Below are positions 12,830-23,671 of a DNA stretch of 64,000 nucleotides, piece by piece. Each line of letters opens with the position of its first letter. Positions within the stretch are counted from its first letter, which is position 1. The stretch is from Mucor racemosus (taxonomy: Eukaryota > Mucoromycota > Mucoromycetes > Mucorales > Mucoraceae). The notes beneath the pieces were generated by a model. It made no database searches. It was given only the letters and a program-made list of their open reading frames with translations, and had not been told where the DNA came from. The position numbers and the translations under genes are program-made. The stretch is taken from contig JAPEHQ010000005.1 in NCBI GenBank assembly GCA_027405735.1, positions 2,480,001-2,544,000 of the forward strand, read 5' to 3'.

Positions 12830-13032
12830 AATCTTGTCAGAATATTACACTTTTACTAACGATACATCATTTGGATGTATTTATATATATTAATTATTAT
12901 AACTACTACTAGGATTTTACTATCTAAGAATATGATGTAAATCAATGATCTGCATTGATTTGCTATAACACTAATTATAGGCTGAGGCCTTGGATGTGAG
13001 ACCTATGATGAGTATTGACATAACAGTTGGCC
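12830..13032 (+). repeat. Diverged intergenic repeat, copy 1 part 2
   Basis: Direct repeat of 27600-27790: both have 'aatattacacttttactaacg'-like sequence, a TATT-rich core, then 'aacactaattatag-ctgaggcct-ggatgt'. In this copy it follows part 1 closely; in the 25-28 kb copy 1.7 kb separates the two parts. Confidence 0.75.
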
Positions 13033-13794
13033 ACTAAAAAAAATACTTTTTAAATACTAAATAGACTAACATGAGTTTATGCATTCAAATGAGGTCAATA
13101 CTGTACATAATAACTGTATAATCACCAATTTTTCTGCAGGTAGATATTGATTTTAGACCAAAAAGGAATTCATTATAACGTAGATGATGGAACAAAATTA
13201 CTAAGACTTGGATGCTTTTTTTGTTCGAGAAAAACATTGTAAGGCACCCTAATATTAACAATTAATAACTTATTTCGAAATAAACAATAGGAAAAACATG
13301 TACTTCTACCTGCTACTTGATTCAGTTTATAAAAAACATTGGTCTTTTTGTTGTAGTTTTAAACATAATAAATAAAAGGGCTGAGGAAAGAGTGGGGAAG
13401 AAGAAAAAAAATAATCCTAAATCAATCGATTTTGTCTGTTACAAACAGAAATTTAAAAAGGCATAAATACTTTTAGTGTTGCTAAACAGGCTTTTGTCGT
13501 TGTTCCCATTTGATCTACGAAAGAAGAACACGAGCAAAAGTCTTTCAAACCCCAAATTTCAAATTGATATACTGTATTTCGTCAATAAGGCAATTCTGTT
13601 GAATCAGAGTAACTCATATCTGCTCTAAACCATTCAAATTATCTTTGTTACTAATTATATTATGATTGATATACTTTAGTAAATTGACAAAAAAAACCTT
13701 GATTTCATTGATCTGCTCATCTGGGCTACCTGATCTAAAAAATAGTTCTTATTCTGCCTATCTGTGCAGATTATTATGCCCTAGAAAACCATAG

Positions 13795-14129
13795 TTTGGC
13801 CGTAGTGTTTTCATAGCCCAAAACAATGATAATGAATGGGATGTTTCTGATGTTATATTGACGTACAGCATTATATCATAAGGAGGGCTGATGATACGTT
13901 TTTTGGTACTACTGTAGGTGGAACAAGTTAATTTAATTTATTAAATTTGAATGAAAATACCGAGGACCCATTTGTAAATAGTACTTCAGTTGGTTCTGTT
14001 AAAGCATTGAATAAATTGGCTTGGGACAAAAAGGAGGGCAAAAAGGCGGCAATGGATTCCAGTGATGGCCATGTTTATGTTTATGATATTGAAGAGATAA
14101 GACTAAAGCTCAATGTAAATTACCTCTAA
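13795..14129 (+). pseudogene. Dynein intermediate chain 3' fragment (copy A)
   Basis: Fragment of the C-terminal WD40 part of cytoplasmic dynein intermediate chain. The last 60 codons (from 13947) are open: LNENTEDPF, then ALNKLAWDKKEG, then SSDGHVYVYDIEE. These align with the animal family pattern WNLN-DTE-P, ALN-x-x-W, GDSEG and YDVGE. Upstream homology continues as KP..., DNEWDVSDV but with stops at several points. There is no promoter, initiator or N-terminal part, so it is a captured relic rather than a gene. The same fragment recurs at 43329-43505, 47835-48140 and 52840-52985. Confidence 0.8.
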
Positions 14130-14955
14130 CGCAATAATTATGAAATAATACTATATAATCATCAAATAAACTACCACACAATATTAACATGTATAAAGAT
14201 TTACAGTAATAAGCTTGAATCAAGTGGGTACATCATCGTAAATCCTTGAAAAAGTTTTCAGGTATTATAAAATCTCTTATTTTTAAGGCTTACAAGGCCT
14301 ATAAGCGGAATATTAATTTCGGAAATTATTCTTGTCCAGATCATCAATTTTGACATTTTTTAATTTTTTTTTTTGGTTTTGCAAATCTAGAGTTAATTAT
14401 ACTACCAATTATAAAAACAAAAAATATACACATATACAGAATTTAGGGCTCTATTTGCTCAATAAAAAGTAACAAACATTTTTATTGCAAAATATTACAT
14501 GAAAATCCTTTAACGAAAAAACCGTTTTTGGGACAAAAGTACAAAGTTTCATTACTTAACATTTAATATTAAGCTTTTATAAAATGTGCTTTAGCTATGG
14601 CTACAATTTTCTCTCACAATGTAGTATATTTAAACGTTGATTTTGGTATCAAAATTTGATTTTTCTGTTTTTTGATGAAAATCATGAGTGTTGGTAAGGG
14701 TAAAATGAGCCCCGAAAAATGTCCGCTATAAAAACTGAATTTTCAGACCGTACATGATTAAATATAAGAAAAGTTAAAAAAAAGAAACGCTTTTTTATTT
14801 AAAACTTAGATATACCATAATATAAGAGACTTAGCCGTTCAATTTTGCTATGCTCAATTACAGCATCGCTCTAGGGGCTCGCTTTTGCAATTTTTTAATG
14901 AATCTATGATATGACAGACGGTTTTTCTGGTAGAAAAATACATGTGAAGTTTTAT
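14108..14955 (+). repeat. Inverted-repeat arm A of dynein-fragment element
   Basis: About 850 bp conserved AT-rich block whose reverse complement is at 18440-19282. Landmarks: 'cttgtccagatcatcaattt', 'ctcacaatgtagtatattta', 'catgagtgttggtaag', 'gaattttcagaccg'. It directly follows the dynein fragment. The same block recurs in the 43, 47 and 52 kb copies. Confidence 0.95.
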
Positions 14956-15858
14956 GGTAACAAATATTGTCTATTTTGTTTAGTTTATGGTTCATGCCTC
15001 ATGCGCTGTAATACTACTTTTACATTGGCTGAAATGAGCAATTTAACAGGGTTTTAGTTGCGCTAAATAATGTAAAGCCTTGAAAATCCTTTTCTACGTG
15101 TGCTGGTTCTCTCTTTGTGTATTCATAATCCAAGGATATATTCACCGTTTGATAAGGCATATCAGACTATCAAACTGGTATTCTTTTCTTTTATCTGAAT
15201 ATGCATGCTAACACAAAGGACTGATATTTTTAATACTAGGTAGTAGTCGTTATATTAGAGACTGATATTTTCATTTAACCGCATTCTAAAATCAAATATC
15301 ATTATTTACTACTGTATACTTGGACGTATTTCGTGAATACCCGATCAAATCGAAGGCAATAATATGTATATCTACTCAATGAAAAGCTAGAACTGGCTAC
15401 AAACCCACGAAATGTTCTAGAAAAGTGATAAAATTCCAAATGATATAGAAGCAAAAATAAAAAAAGAATAATCTAATGCCTTGTTGTATAATGGCCATAG
15501 TTTTGATCGTAACTATACTTGAAAACAAATCTTTTTACAGCTGACAATCGCAAACTAAAATAGTAAGTTTAAACAAGGTTAATTTGTTTAAATTTTATGA
15601 GTAATAAAATAATATTTATAATCTTAAATTTGTTTTGCGGTTTAAATTTAAGCAGTAAGTGTTATTTAAGTTCATTCCCGAGCAAAAACCATTGTTGCTG
15701 CAAATATTACAGCTACAAACATATTCACAAATGGTGATAATCGTAAATATATTGGCTGTTGAATGTATTGCTTTACTACATCAACAACGTATTGAATTGC
15801 ATTGTCGTCTATAATCTATATTATTAATTAATTAATTAATAAGAAAAATAATTACATT
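14956..15858 (+). repeat. Middle section of the element, copy A
   Basis: Non-coding sequence shared with 44420-46540 (with insertions there) and, inverted, with 51180-51925. Landmarks: 'aacagggttttag', 'ccgtttgataag', 'gctagaactggctac', 'cgaaatgttc', 'ttaagcagtaagtg'. In this copy three sites are empty that carry insertions in the 43-46 kb copy. Confidence 0.9.
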
Positions 15859-15860
15859 GT

Positions 15861-16303
15861 TGTATTCCACCTACTAGTATGATACATTATCACCTTCTAC
15901 AGTATCAATACATCTTACAATCTATTGACTACGACGTGTATTGAAGTGCAAGTCTTGATATCGGATATAAGAAACTCCTAGCGTATCAAGTTTAATCCAG
16001 TAATTACCAAGAACGCTTGGACCTCAATTATGACACCACATTATTTCATCCCAGCAGTTGACCAATTAAGTAGTTATCAAATCAGCATCCAAGCATATTT
16101 AGCGCAGCATTGAAACAACACAACTCACAAGCTCTGCAAGAACGGTTAAATTATGATTGATCCATTTCAATCCATAGATTACTATCAAACAGATCCAATA
16201 GTTCAATAGTGCCTTAAATTACATCTCAGGATCTCAATGTCTAATAAATATAAAAGGCCATACTTTTACATCTAAATAAACGAGATCTTGTTTTTATTAT
16301 ACA
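15861..16303 (+). mobile_element. LTR-like repeat, family 2 (copy 1)
   Basis: 443 bp beginning TGTATTCCACC and ending TTATTATACA (TGTAT/ATACA ends). A second copy lies inverted at 49958-50407. Near its end it has a TATA-like AATATAAAAGG and an AATAAA-like segment, as in an LTR. No flanking direct repeat was found, so solo-LTR status is inferred. Confidence 0.65.
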
Positions 16304-17086
16304 GTTGAAGAACTGATTAATTACTCATTCTTTTATAATTGTATTCTTTTTTAAGTAATACTGTATTTATCAATCCTGAAAATATACGACATACATAAAT
16401 ATCATAGAGTGTGATTGTTTAGCTTCTACATAGAAAAAAAATCTAAAAACCAATTTTTATTATATATTGTATATACTGTATTAACAGATGTTGTTTTCCT
16501 GTGGAGATCGGATGAGTTCTGGTATTTTTAACATTGATGACAGTAACTTTTATAGATTATAAAAAGTTTGTTACTATATATATATACACACGTTTTGTCT
16601 ATTACTAGTACTACTACTAACTTTTTGTATATATACTTAGCGCTATTTTGTATCTATTAATTATATGCTCACTGCCTCACTGGGAAACTTCAGTTATGGT
16701 TTTTAATGAAATAAAGTCAGCTTTTGGCCTTTTGCATTATTCTACCTAGCATAATTACATAATATAGGGCAAAAATAAAGGGGGTTTCTTTATATTTCGG
16801 TCAGGAATAAAGCTTTTTTTGTAAACCAAATTGCTACTGATACTCAACAAATAGCAGGATTATTATATACCAAAGAAAAAAAATATGGTCAAATTACTGA
16901 ATACTGCATAAATCAAGAAAAACAAAATAACAGATTAGTAGGAGGACGGCGATTAAAAAAAGCAAACATAGAAAGGACATTTGTCCTACTTGCTAGACTT
17001 ATGCGCTTTACAGCTAGTTCAAACATTCAATTCAGATGGTATCCAAGTTCTCCAAATCACTAAAAATACCCTCATACTTTTTTACT
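16304..17086. other. AT-rich interior of palindrome A/B, nothing recognised
   Basis: No gene, tRNA or clear repeat seen. It separates the LTR-like repeat from the pogo-like MITE. Confidence 0.6.
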
Positions 17087-17365
17087 TACAGTCGTGATTC
17101 GATTTAGTGGAATTGTTCGGAGGGAGAAAAGTGTCCACTAAATCGAATTTTCCACTAAATCGAATAAATCATTTTCCGTAATACTGGATCAAAAAATGAG
17201 AATAAAAAGGCGTTACTAGTTTATAGTACAGTCGTGATTCGATTTAGTGGAATTGTTGGGAGGGAGAAAAGTGTCCACTAAATCGAATTTTCCACTAAAT
17301 CGAATAAATCATTTTCCGTAATATTGGATCAAAAATGAGAATAAAAAGGCGTTACTAGTTTATAG
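17087..17365 (+). repeat. Tandem duplication (unit about 140 bp) in the MITE
   Basis: Units 17087-17226 and 17227-17365 are almost identical; each carries the MITE left end and the internal inverted motif TCCACTAAATCGAAT. Differences are a few single bases and one A deletion. Confidence 0.97.
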
Positions 17366-17729
17366 TATTAAATAATATTTTTAATAATAAAGGCTTTTCA
17401 TATGCAAGCAACTGAATTGAACAGTGGATAACAAGAAATTTAATAAAAAACTGAGGTAAATTAGGCACGTGATTTGGTTACTCTCCATATTTCTTCTAAT
17501 TTCATGGCTACCAGATTAAGCTATTGCCGGCTAAATACAGTTTTATCCAATAATATTTATATATTACTAATATAGTGGACTGGTAGAAACGAAATTGTCC
17601 ACTATCCACTGAATCGATTCAGTGGATTTAGGCAGTAAAATTATTAAAAAAAAAAAAACGGGAGATTCCAAACTGTCCATTAAATCGAAAATCCGTTATT
17701 TATGAGTCCACTAAATTGAATCACGACTG
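17089..17729. mobile_element. Pogo/Tc1-like MITE
   Basis: 641 bp with ends CAGTCGTGATTCGATTTAG and its inverse CTAAATTGAATCACGACTG, flanked by TA on both sides (17087-17088 and 17730-17731). The terminal inverted repeat is about 23 bp with one mismatch. No transposase. The left end is present twice because of an internal tandem duplication of about 140 bp. TA target and CAGTCG-type ends fit the Tc1/mariner-pogo superfamily; that assignment is inference. Confidence 0.85.
17604..17627. repeat. Perfect 24-bp palindrome inside the MITE
   Basis: Half-site ATCCACTGAATC followed by its exact reverse complement. It repeats the 'tccact' motif of the element ends and could be a sub-terminal protein-binding site or a secondary junction. 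Confidence 0.9.
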
Positions 17730-17732
17730 TAT

Positions 17733-18436
17733 ATATATAATTATTGGTGATCTATCAGAATTAGGAATTACCGAATTACCAATTTAGAACATCTGTCAAA
17801 CCATGGTGTTCAACATGCAAGTCAAGCAACAAGGTCATATTCCATGCGTCTATCATCATGCTACTATTGAATCATAGAAGCATAATTCCAATATACCCAC
17901 ACAATATCCAAATGCTCATTCTAATTATATTATCACTCACATTTAATACACTCATTCAATTAGTATATAAACCCCCTCTATAAGCTCATAATAAAACGGT
18001 ACTTTTTCATTTGATTAATTTTATACGATTTACCTTTCGATAAATCAATTGGGCTCATTTTAGATTAGTTCTACAACAATTAGAGAATGTGAATATAAAA
18101 GAAGATGTTTCGATCTTATAATAAAATTCTTTAGTTTTAGTGTGCTCTTTCATTTTATAATAGCTTTCTTTTATTTTTATTAAATAATTTAGTATATACT
18201 GTATTTTAGCTTTGAGATTAATACATCCCCCTGGCATAATAATAGACCCAGATTTTATATGTTTTTGTTTAAGCATATTTGTATGGTTTTGTCATGATAA
18301 AGTGATATTAAATTTCTCTTTCTTCATTGGGTTTGGGTACTCATTACAGTATTAGTTGAATAGCATAGTCCATTTTTGGGTTACATTATGTTATTATGTT
18401 CATAAACCTCATTAATATTGGTTACATTAAATAAAC
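17733..18436. other. AT-rich stretch, possible LTR-like debris
   Basis: No gene. Around 17965-18000 there is a 'tatataaaccccctctataag...aataaaac' arrangement resembling LTR promoter and polyadenylation signals, but no second copy in the window supports a boundary call. Confidence 0.4.
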
Positions 18437-18439
18437 ACC

Positions 18440-19282
18440 ATAAAACATAAAACCATGCATTTTTCTACTAGAAACTGTCAGCCATGCCATACATTCATTT
18501 AAAAAAATCGCAATAGCGATCTCGCAGGGCGACGCCGTAAGTAAGCGTAGCGAGATCAAACTGTTGACCCTCTTTTACTATAATATATCCAAGTTTTAAA
18601 TAAAAAGCACATTTTTTCGACTTTTCTTGTATTTAACTATGTGTAGTCTGAAAATTCAGTTTTTATAGCGGACATTTTTCGGGGCTCATTTTACCCTTAC
18701 CAACACTCATGATTTTCATCAAAAAACAGAAAAATCAAATTTTGATACCAAAATCAACGTTTAAAAATACTACATTGTGAGAGAAAATTGTAGCCATAGC
18801 TAAAGCACATTTTATAAAAGCTTAATATTAAATGTTAAGTAATGAAACTTTGTACTTTTGTCCCAAAAACGGTTTTTTCGTTAAAGGATTTTCATGTAAT
18901 ATTTTGCAATAAAAATGTTTGTTACTTTTTATTGAGCAAATAGAGCCCTAAATTCTGTATATGTGTATATTTTGTGTTTTTATAATTGGTAGTATAATTA
19001 GCTCTAGATTTGCAAAATCAGAAAAAAAAATTAAAAAATGTCAAAATTGATGATCTGGACAAGAATAATTTTTGAAATGAATATTCCGCTTATAAGCCTT
19101 GTAAGTCTTAAAAATAAGAGATTTGACGATATTTGAGAATTTTTTCTAGAATCAACGATGATGTACTCACTTGATTCAAGCCCATTATTGTAAACTTTAC
19201 TCCTGTTGATACTGTGTAATAGTTTACTTGATAACATTATAGCCTTACTTTTTAATTATTGCGCTAGAGCTGATTTACATTG
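18440..19282 (-). repeat. Inverted-repeat arm B of dynein-fragment element
   Basis: Reverse complement of 14108-14955, with scattered differences. The homology stops at the very end of the dynein fragment ('gatttacattg'), so this arm lacks the dynein coding part. About 3.5 kb separates it from arm A. Confidence 0.95.
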
Positions 19283-19701
19283 CGCATACAGTTTACTATG
19301 CACCATTGAAAAGTTTCAGAAGCTTGGATCCTGGAAGATGTTATGAAAGGTATAACTCGAAAAAACACTCGCTCAGTCGTTTTTTAAGGATTTCAATTAA
19401 CAATCAAGGTTTACAGGCAGTCCTCTCATTAGCTAGTCTTCATATCATGTCTCTGAATGCTTGATCATCGTTTTGGTTGTTAATTTATATGTTCATTATA
19501 AATGTTATCGTTTGATAAAAAACATAACAACAAATGTTAAGAATGAAGTTATCAACTCTGTGCATACCTGAATGGCTTGTGCCTCCGTGCGTGTTTCAAA
19601 AATTTCTAATAACTATACAAGGGAACAATCAAATTGGGTTTAATTGATTTATTTAAATAGATTTGATAAGGCAATAAATATTATTATTGATAGCACTGGT
19701 T
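19283..19701. other. Intergenic, 3' flank of ACR3
   Basis: No coding or repeat feature recognised between the end of arm B and the ACR3 stop codon. Confidence 0.6.
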
Positions 19702-21135
19702 TTACGATTTTTCTTCAGGATTACTTGAACAACCATTGTTGATAGTACTTTCTTCAACATCTGGATGATTGGTCTTCCAATTAAGTTTCTTTTTAAAATA
19801 AAGTGTAACGTATACAAGAATTACAAGCACAGGTACTTCAATGAGGGGACCTATAGTAGCTGCTAATGCTTGCTCAGAATTAATACCATATGTACCAACA
19901 GCAACAGCTATAGCTAATTCAAAATTATTACTGCCAGCTGTAAATGATTGAGTAACAACGAGCTCGTATGGGAAATGAAATACCATTTTAAGGACAAAGA
20001 AAGGTATAAAGAACATGATGATGAAATAACAAAATAGGGGAACAGCAACACGGAAAACTGAGCCAATGTTGTCAATAATATGATGACCTTGATTAGCAAA
20101 CATGACAATAATTGTATAAATCAAACCGATTAAAGCCAAAGGACCAAAATGAGGTAAGAACTTATCATTATACCATTTATCACCCTTCAACCAACGCAAT
20201 GAAAAGCGAGTGATGAAGCCTGCGACTAAAGGAATACCGAGATAAATCAGTACAGACTGTGCTACAGGCCAAATATCAACATTAATAGCAGTATCTTGAG
20301 GTGCGCCAAACCATGATGGTACAACGTTAATAAAAAACATGGCGTAAGGCGAGAATAAAGCAATTTGGAGGATAGAATTAATAGCAACCAAAATGGCACA
20401 ATAGTCTGCATCACCACCAGACAATGTATTCCAGATGAGAACCATAGCAATACATCTATGAAGTAAATAAAAAGGTGAATACATGCTTATGTTAAATTTA
20501 CATCACTCAGTGCACTTACCTTGCTAAACCAACCATTACAACACCTGTACGGAAGCCTGGCAGATCTGGTAAACAAGCCCAAGCGAGACCTGTCATAACA
20601 ATAGGACCAATGATCCAGTTTATAACAATTGATACAAGGATTTGAACCCAGACTTTTCTGTCCTGTAAAATGATATGGAGGCGCTCATATTGAATTTTAC
20701 AGAGAACAGGGTACATCATGACAAGCAAGCCAATAGCAATTGGCACAGAAACAGAGCCAAATTGTACGGTTTCGAAGGATTCTTGAACATTAGGGGCAAA
20801 GTAGCCAATAATCACGCCAATGATCATTGCTAGTAGGATCCATACAACCAAGAATCGGTCCAGAAACCCTAAACGGCGAATCAAGGCTGTAAACAAAAGA
20901 GAAGAAAGAAGTTTTAACATTTAGCGATTTATACATGTTTAGTTCAAGATAAGTTACCTGTCTCTTCTTGTGTATCACTGCCATTGCCTTCAACTGTCAT
21001 TTTTTGATATTCGTTTGTAGCAGGATCAACACAGTAATCGTAATTACAATCAGCGCTTTTATAACAGACAGATGTTTGCTCGATGCAATAAGCTTCCTTG
21101 CAAGTTTCACTTCTGTAGCAATCTGATGTTGACAT
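19702..21135 (-). CDS. ACR3: Arsenite efflux transporter, ACR3 family
   Basis: Plasma-membrane (possibly also vacuolar) pump that extrudes arsenite. Three exons (21135-20958, 20886-20520, 20455-19702) give 432 aa with about ten hydrophobic segments. The residues essential in this family are present: Cys183 in the TM4 motif LARCIAMV and Glu388 in the TM10 motif IGPLIEVPVL. The N-terminal 60 residues are unusual: cytosolic and rich in cysteine (at least eight Cys in about 36 residues), possibly a metalloid-sensing or binding extension. The tail is short and acidic. It is divergent from the ArsC-type reductase gene with 208 bp between start codons, which argues for joint induction by arsenic. 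Identity is secure. Confidence 0.95.
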
Positions 21136-21343
21136 TATTTAAAAGAGTTTTTAATAGAGAAAGAAAAGAAAAGAAGATATACATGGTTGAGCAGATCAGA
21201 CATGCTTTAAATCAACTTTTTCTGGGGGGAGTGTTGGACTTTTAAAATTGATGTCCTGATTTGACTCTTTAGTGTGAGGTATAAAAACCTTGATTTGTAT
21301 AAAAAAATCCCATGTCTCTTTCCTTTAACAACAAATTACAAAA
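21136..21343. promoter_or_regulatory. Bidirectional promoter of the ACR3-ArsC pair
   Basis: 208 bp separate the two ATGs. A TATA box for the ArsC gene (TATAAAA, 21280-21286) lies 58 bp before its ATG. The right half has 'tgatgtcctgatttgactcttt'-like sequence with a TGACT core that could bind a bZIP factor; that is speculative. Confidence 0.7.
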
Positions 21344-21745
21344 ATGCCTAGATTAACTGTCTTTCACAACCCTACATGTACCAAGTCTAAGCGCAGCGTA
21401 GCTTGTTTGCAAGAAAATAAAAATGATACCAATTATGATTTGGATGTCATTGAGTATCAAGTCAATCCTCCTTCCACTGAAACTCTCGAAATCTTGTCTG
21501 AATATCTTGGTTTAACCAAGAAAGATGCCTCTACTACCCCTTGGAATTACTTGCTTCGTCCTGAAGCTCAAGGAAAGGCAAAATCATTCCAAGAAGCCTA
21601 TGAAATTATCCAAGCTGATCCAGTCCTTCTTGAAAGACCCTTCGTAATTGATTGGGATCGCAAATTAGCTGTTCTCGGTCGTCCTGACATTTCTCTTGTT
21701 GAGAAACTTGTTGCTGAGCGTGTTGAACTCGCCAAACAACAATAA
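21344..21745 (+). CDS. arsC: ArsC-type arsenate reductase (thioredoxin fold)
   Basis: Single-exon gene of 133 aa resembling the bacterial glutaredoxin-linked ArsC family, which reduces arsenate to arsenite. It begins TVFHNPTCTKSKRS: the catalytic cysteine is C12, the same position as in the E. coli enzyme (HNPAC). ERPFVI and LGRP in the second half match the family's two conserved arginines that bind oxyanion. Its divergent partner is ACR3, so product and pump are paired: this protein would make arsenite and ACR3 would export it. Most fungi use the unrelated Acr2/CDC25-type reductase, so this form suggests transfer from bacteria or retention of a rare type. Family assignment is firm; the actual reaction is inferred from family and neighbour. 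Confidence 0.87.
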   Translation: MPRLTVFHNPTCTKSKRSVACLQENKNDTNYDLDVIEYQVNPPSTETLEILSEYLGLTKKDASTTPWNYLLRPEAQGKAKSFQEAYEIIQADPVLLERPFVIDWDRKLAVLGRPDISLVEKLVAERVELAKQQ

Positions 21746-23467
21746 ATCGTAAAATACAATTAGCAGTATTTTATTTAACTTTTAAATAATGAATAAATCT
21801 ACATTAAATTTACATATATCGTATTTTATCTGTTATGAAGAATGTTTAACATGTACAGTCGTTTCCCTAACAACCAGGAACCGATGTTTTAATTTTGCCT
21901 AGCAACCAAATTCGATTTTGACAGCTGAACCCTAACAACGATTTATATTTTGCAAAAAAAAGCATAAGTAGATATCGATCTATTAGTTTTATCACAAAAT
22001 TTTCTCTTTTTATTGTTGATTGCGATCAAGTTTTGCACGAAAGATTGACATCCTCTTGTGGAATTTGGGGGGAGAGATGTACATCTATCAAGAATTATTG
22101 TGAAACATAACATGATCGGAGGTCTATTTCTTATTTTTTCGAGGATTATTAATCCAATTTTCCAGGTCAAACACTGTTTTTTCATCAAAACCCATTAGAT
22201 CCAGCTAGAAAAATTGTTACACGTGATACATTCATAACGTAAAAACTAATGGAAACCGTTTTTCTTTTATTTCTGCATTTGAATAATATTCGCTCTTCTA
22301 ATGATGTATAATAGATTGCAATTATTCATATAAAATACTCTTATTGATGATAAACTAGGTTGTTTGTATCGATATATTATATATATATATATATATATAT
22401 TTGCATACATGTTGAAGAAAAGCATGTAAAGTTACGTTAGTGTTTATATGAATGGTTGTCATGTTCGCATTGCACTGTTTCTGTGTTTGACATCAAAGTT
22501 TCCCTGCGCTGCCAAATACCCAAACACGAAATTTTCAAAGTATCATAAACTAAGCAATTTGAATTGATTTTTAGTAAATAAAAAAATATCATCAAATTTG
22601 TGATGACATTAGAAACGCTTTTCAGTTTACAGTAATGAAATTGTAGCTGCTGATAAATGAAAACAATCCTTTAAAAATAAGTTGCCGTACTAAAAATTTC
22701 ATTGCCAGTACCATCATCATCATCCCCTCAGCGTGCTCCTCTTCTCCTTCTCCTCATTCATCCTTCGTGAGCAATCTCTCAAGTTCATAAACTGTTTGAA
22801 GAGGTTTTAGACCAAGTATGAAATCGGAATCGATGTAAAATACATCAATTGAATTGAAAATGAGAAAATGAATACTAGGCCGATGTAAATTGATCTTCTG
22901 AGAATTTGGAATGATTTATTAACAGATCATTTCGTATATACATCTAATATCGTGAATTTTTAATGGTAAGTACGCATTTTTAGAATTAATTAGTAAAAAC
23001 TTGGCTTTATAAAGTTTCTGGAACTATATAGTTTGCTTGAGACAGTATTTACTGATTTGCTTTGCTATTTCCGTAACTGTCGGTGCTTTTTGTCCTACTT
23101 GGTATAGATGTGACACACATGGCTTCACATATTCACAAACATAACATCTTTTGTCTATAGAAAATAGCCCAAAATAATGTTAATTCTAATAGCAAATGTT
23201 GTAAATATTATACAGTTTCTGCGTAGTAAATTGTACCAACCTCTATAAGCTGGGTTGCCTTGCTGATTTACTGCACAGCCATCACAACAGCACCGAAAAA
23301 CAGTACGTTATGATAATGATGCTGACCAATCAAAATGATAGAGAAAGGTCAGGAATCTTGTGGAAAGAAAATTTTTTTTAATTAACGATTAGAAATAAGT
23401 CTAAAAAGAGGGCTCTTTCTTTCCCTCTTTATTCCCCCTTTACATCCTTTTTATTTAATACGGAACT
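21746..23467. other. Intergenic, YDJ1 upstream region
   Basis: No supported gene. Contains a TA microsatellite (22374-22401) and a CATCATCATCAT run near 22710. A pogo-like terminus-like sequence, TACAGTCGTTTCCCTAAC, starts at 21854, but no opposing end was found. A CCAAT box (inside 'gaccaatcaa', about 23325) may belong to the YDJ1 promoter. Confidence 0.55.
22374..22401. repeat. (TA)n microsatellite
   Basis: About 13 TA units. Confidence 0.95.
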
Positions 23468-23626
23468 ATGGTTAGAGAAACAAAGTTTTACGATGTTTTA
23501 GGCGTCAGCCCTGAGGCCTCTGAAAGTGAACTCAAGAAGAGTTATAGAAAGTTAGCTTTGAAGTATCATCCCGATAAGGTACAATTTACATTTTGAAATA
23601 GTAAATGTTGTTTCATCAATTAACTT

Positions 23627-23671
<45 letters not shown>

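Larger units (their letters stand above)
11557..13794. other. Gene-poor, repeat-containing stretch
   Basis: No supported gene. It contains the 12.4-13.03 kb block that recurs at 25.5-25.9 and 27.6-27.8 kb (entered separately) and the left flank of the dynein-fragment repeat. Confidence 0.65.

Noticed and set aside
18520..18560. Possible tRNA-like or stem structure ('gcgatctcgcagggcgacgcc...agcgagatc')
   Set aside because: No TTCGA loop or acceptor-stem pairing fitting a tRNA; it is a diverged part of the arm also seen at 44230 and 47090.
21854..21940. Isolated pogo-like terminus with repeated CCTAACAAC motifs
   Set aside because: No matching inverted end within the next several kb, so an element cannot be bounded.
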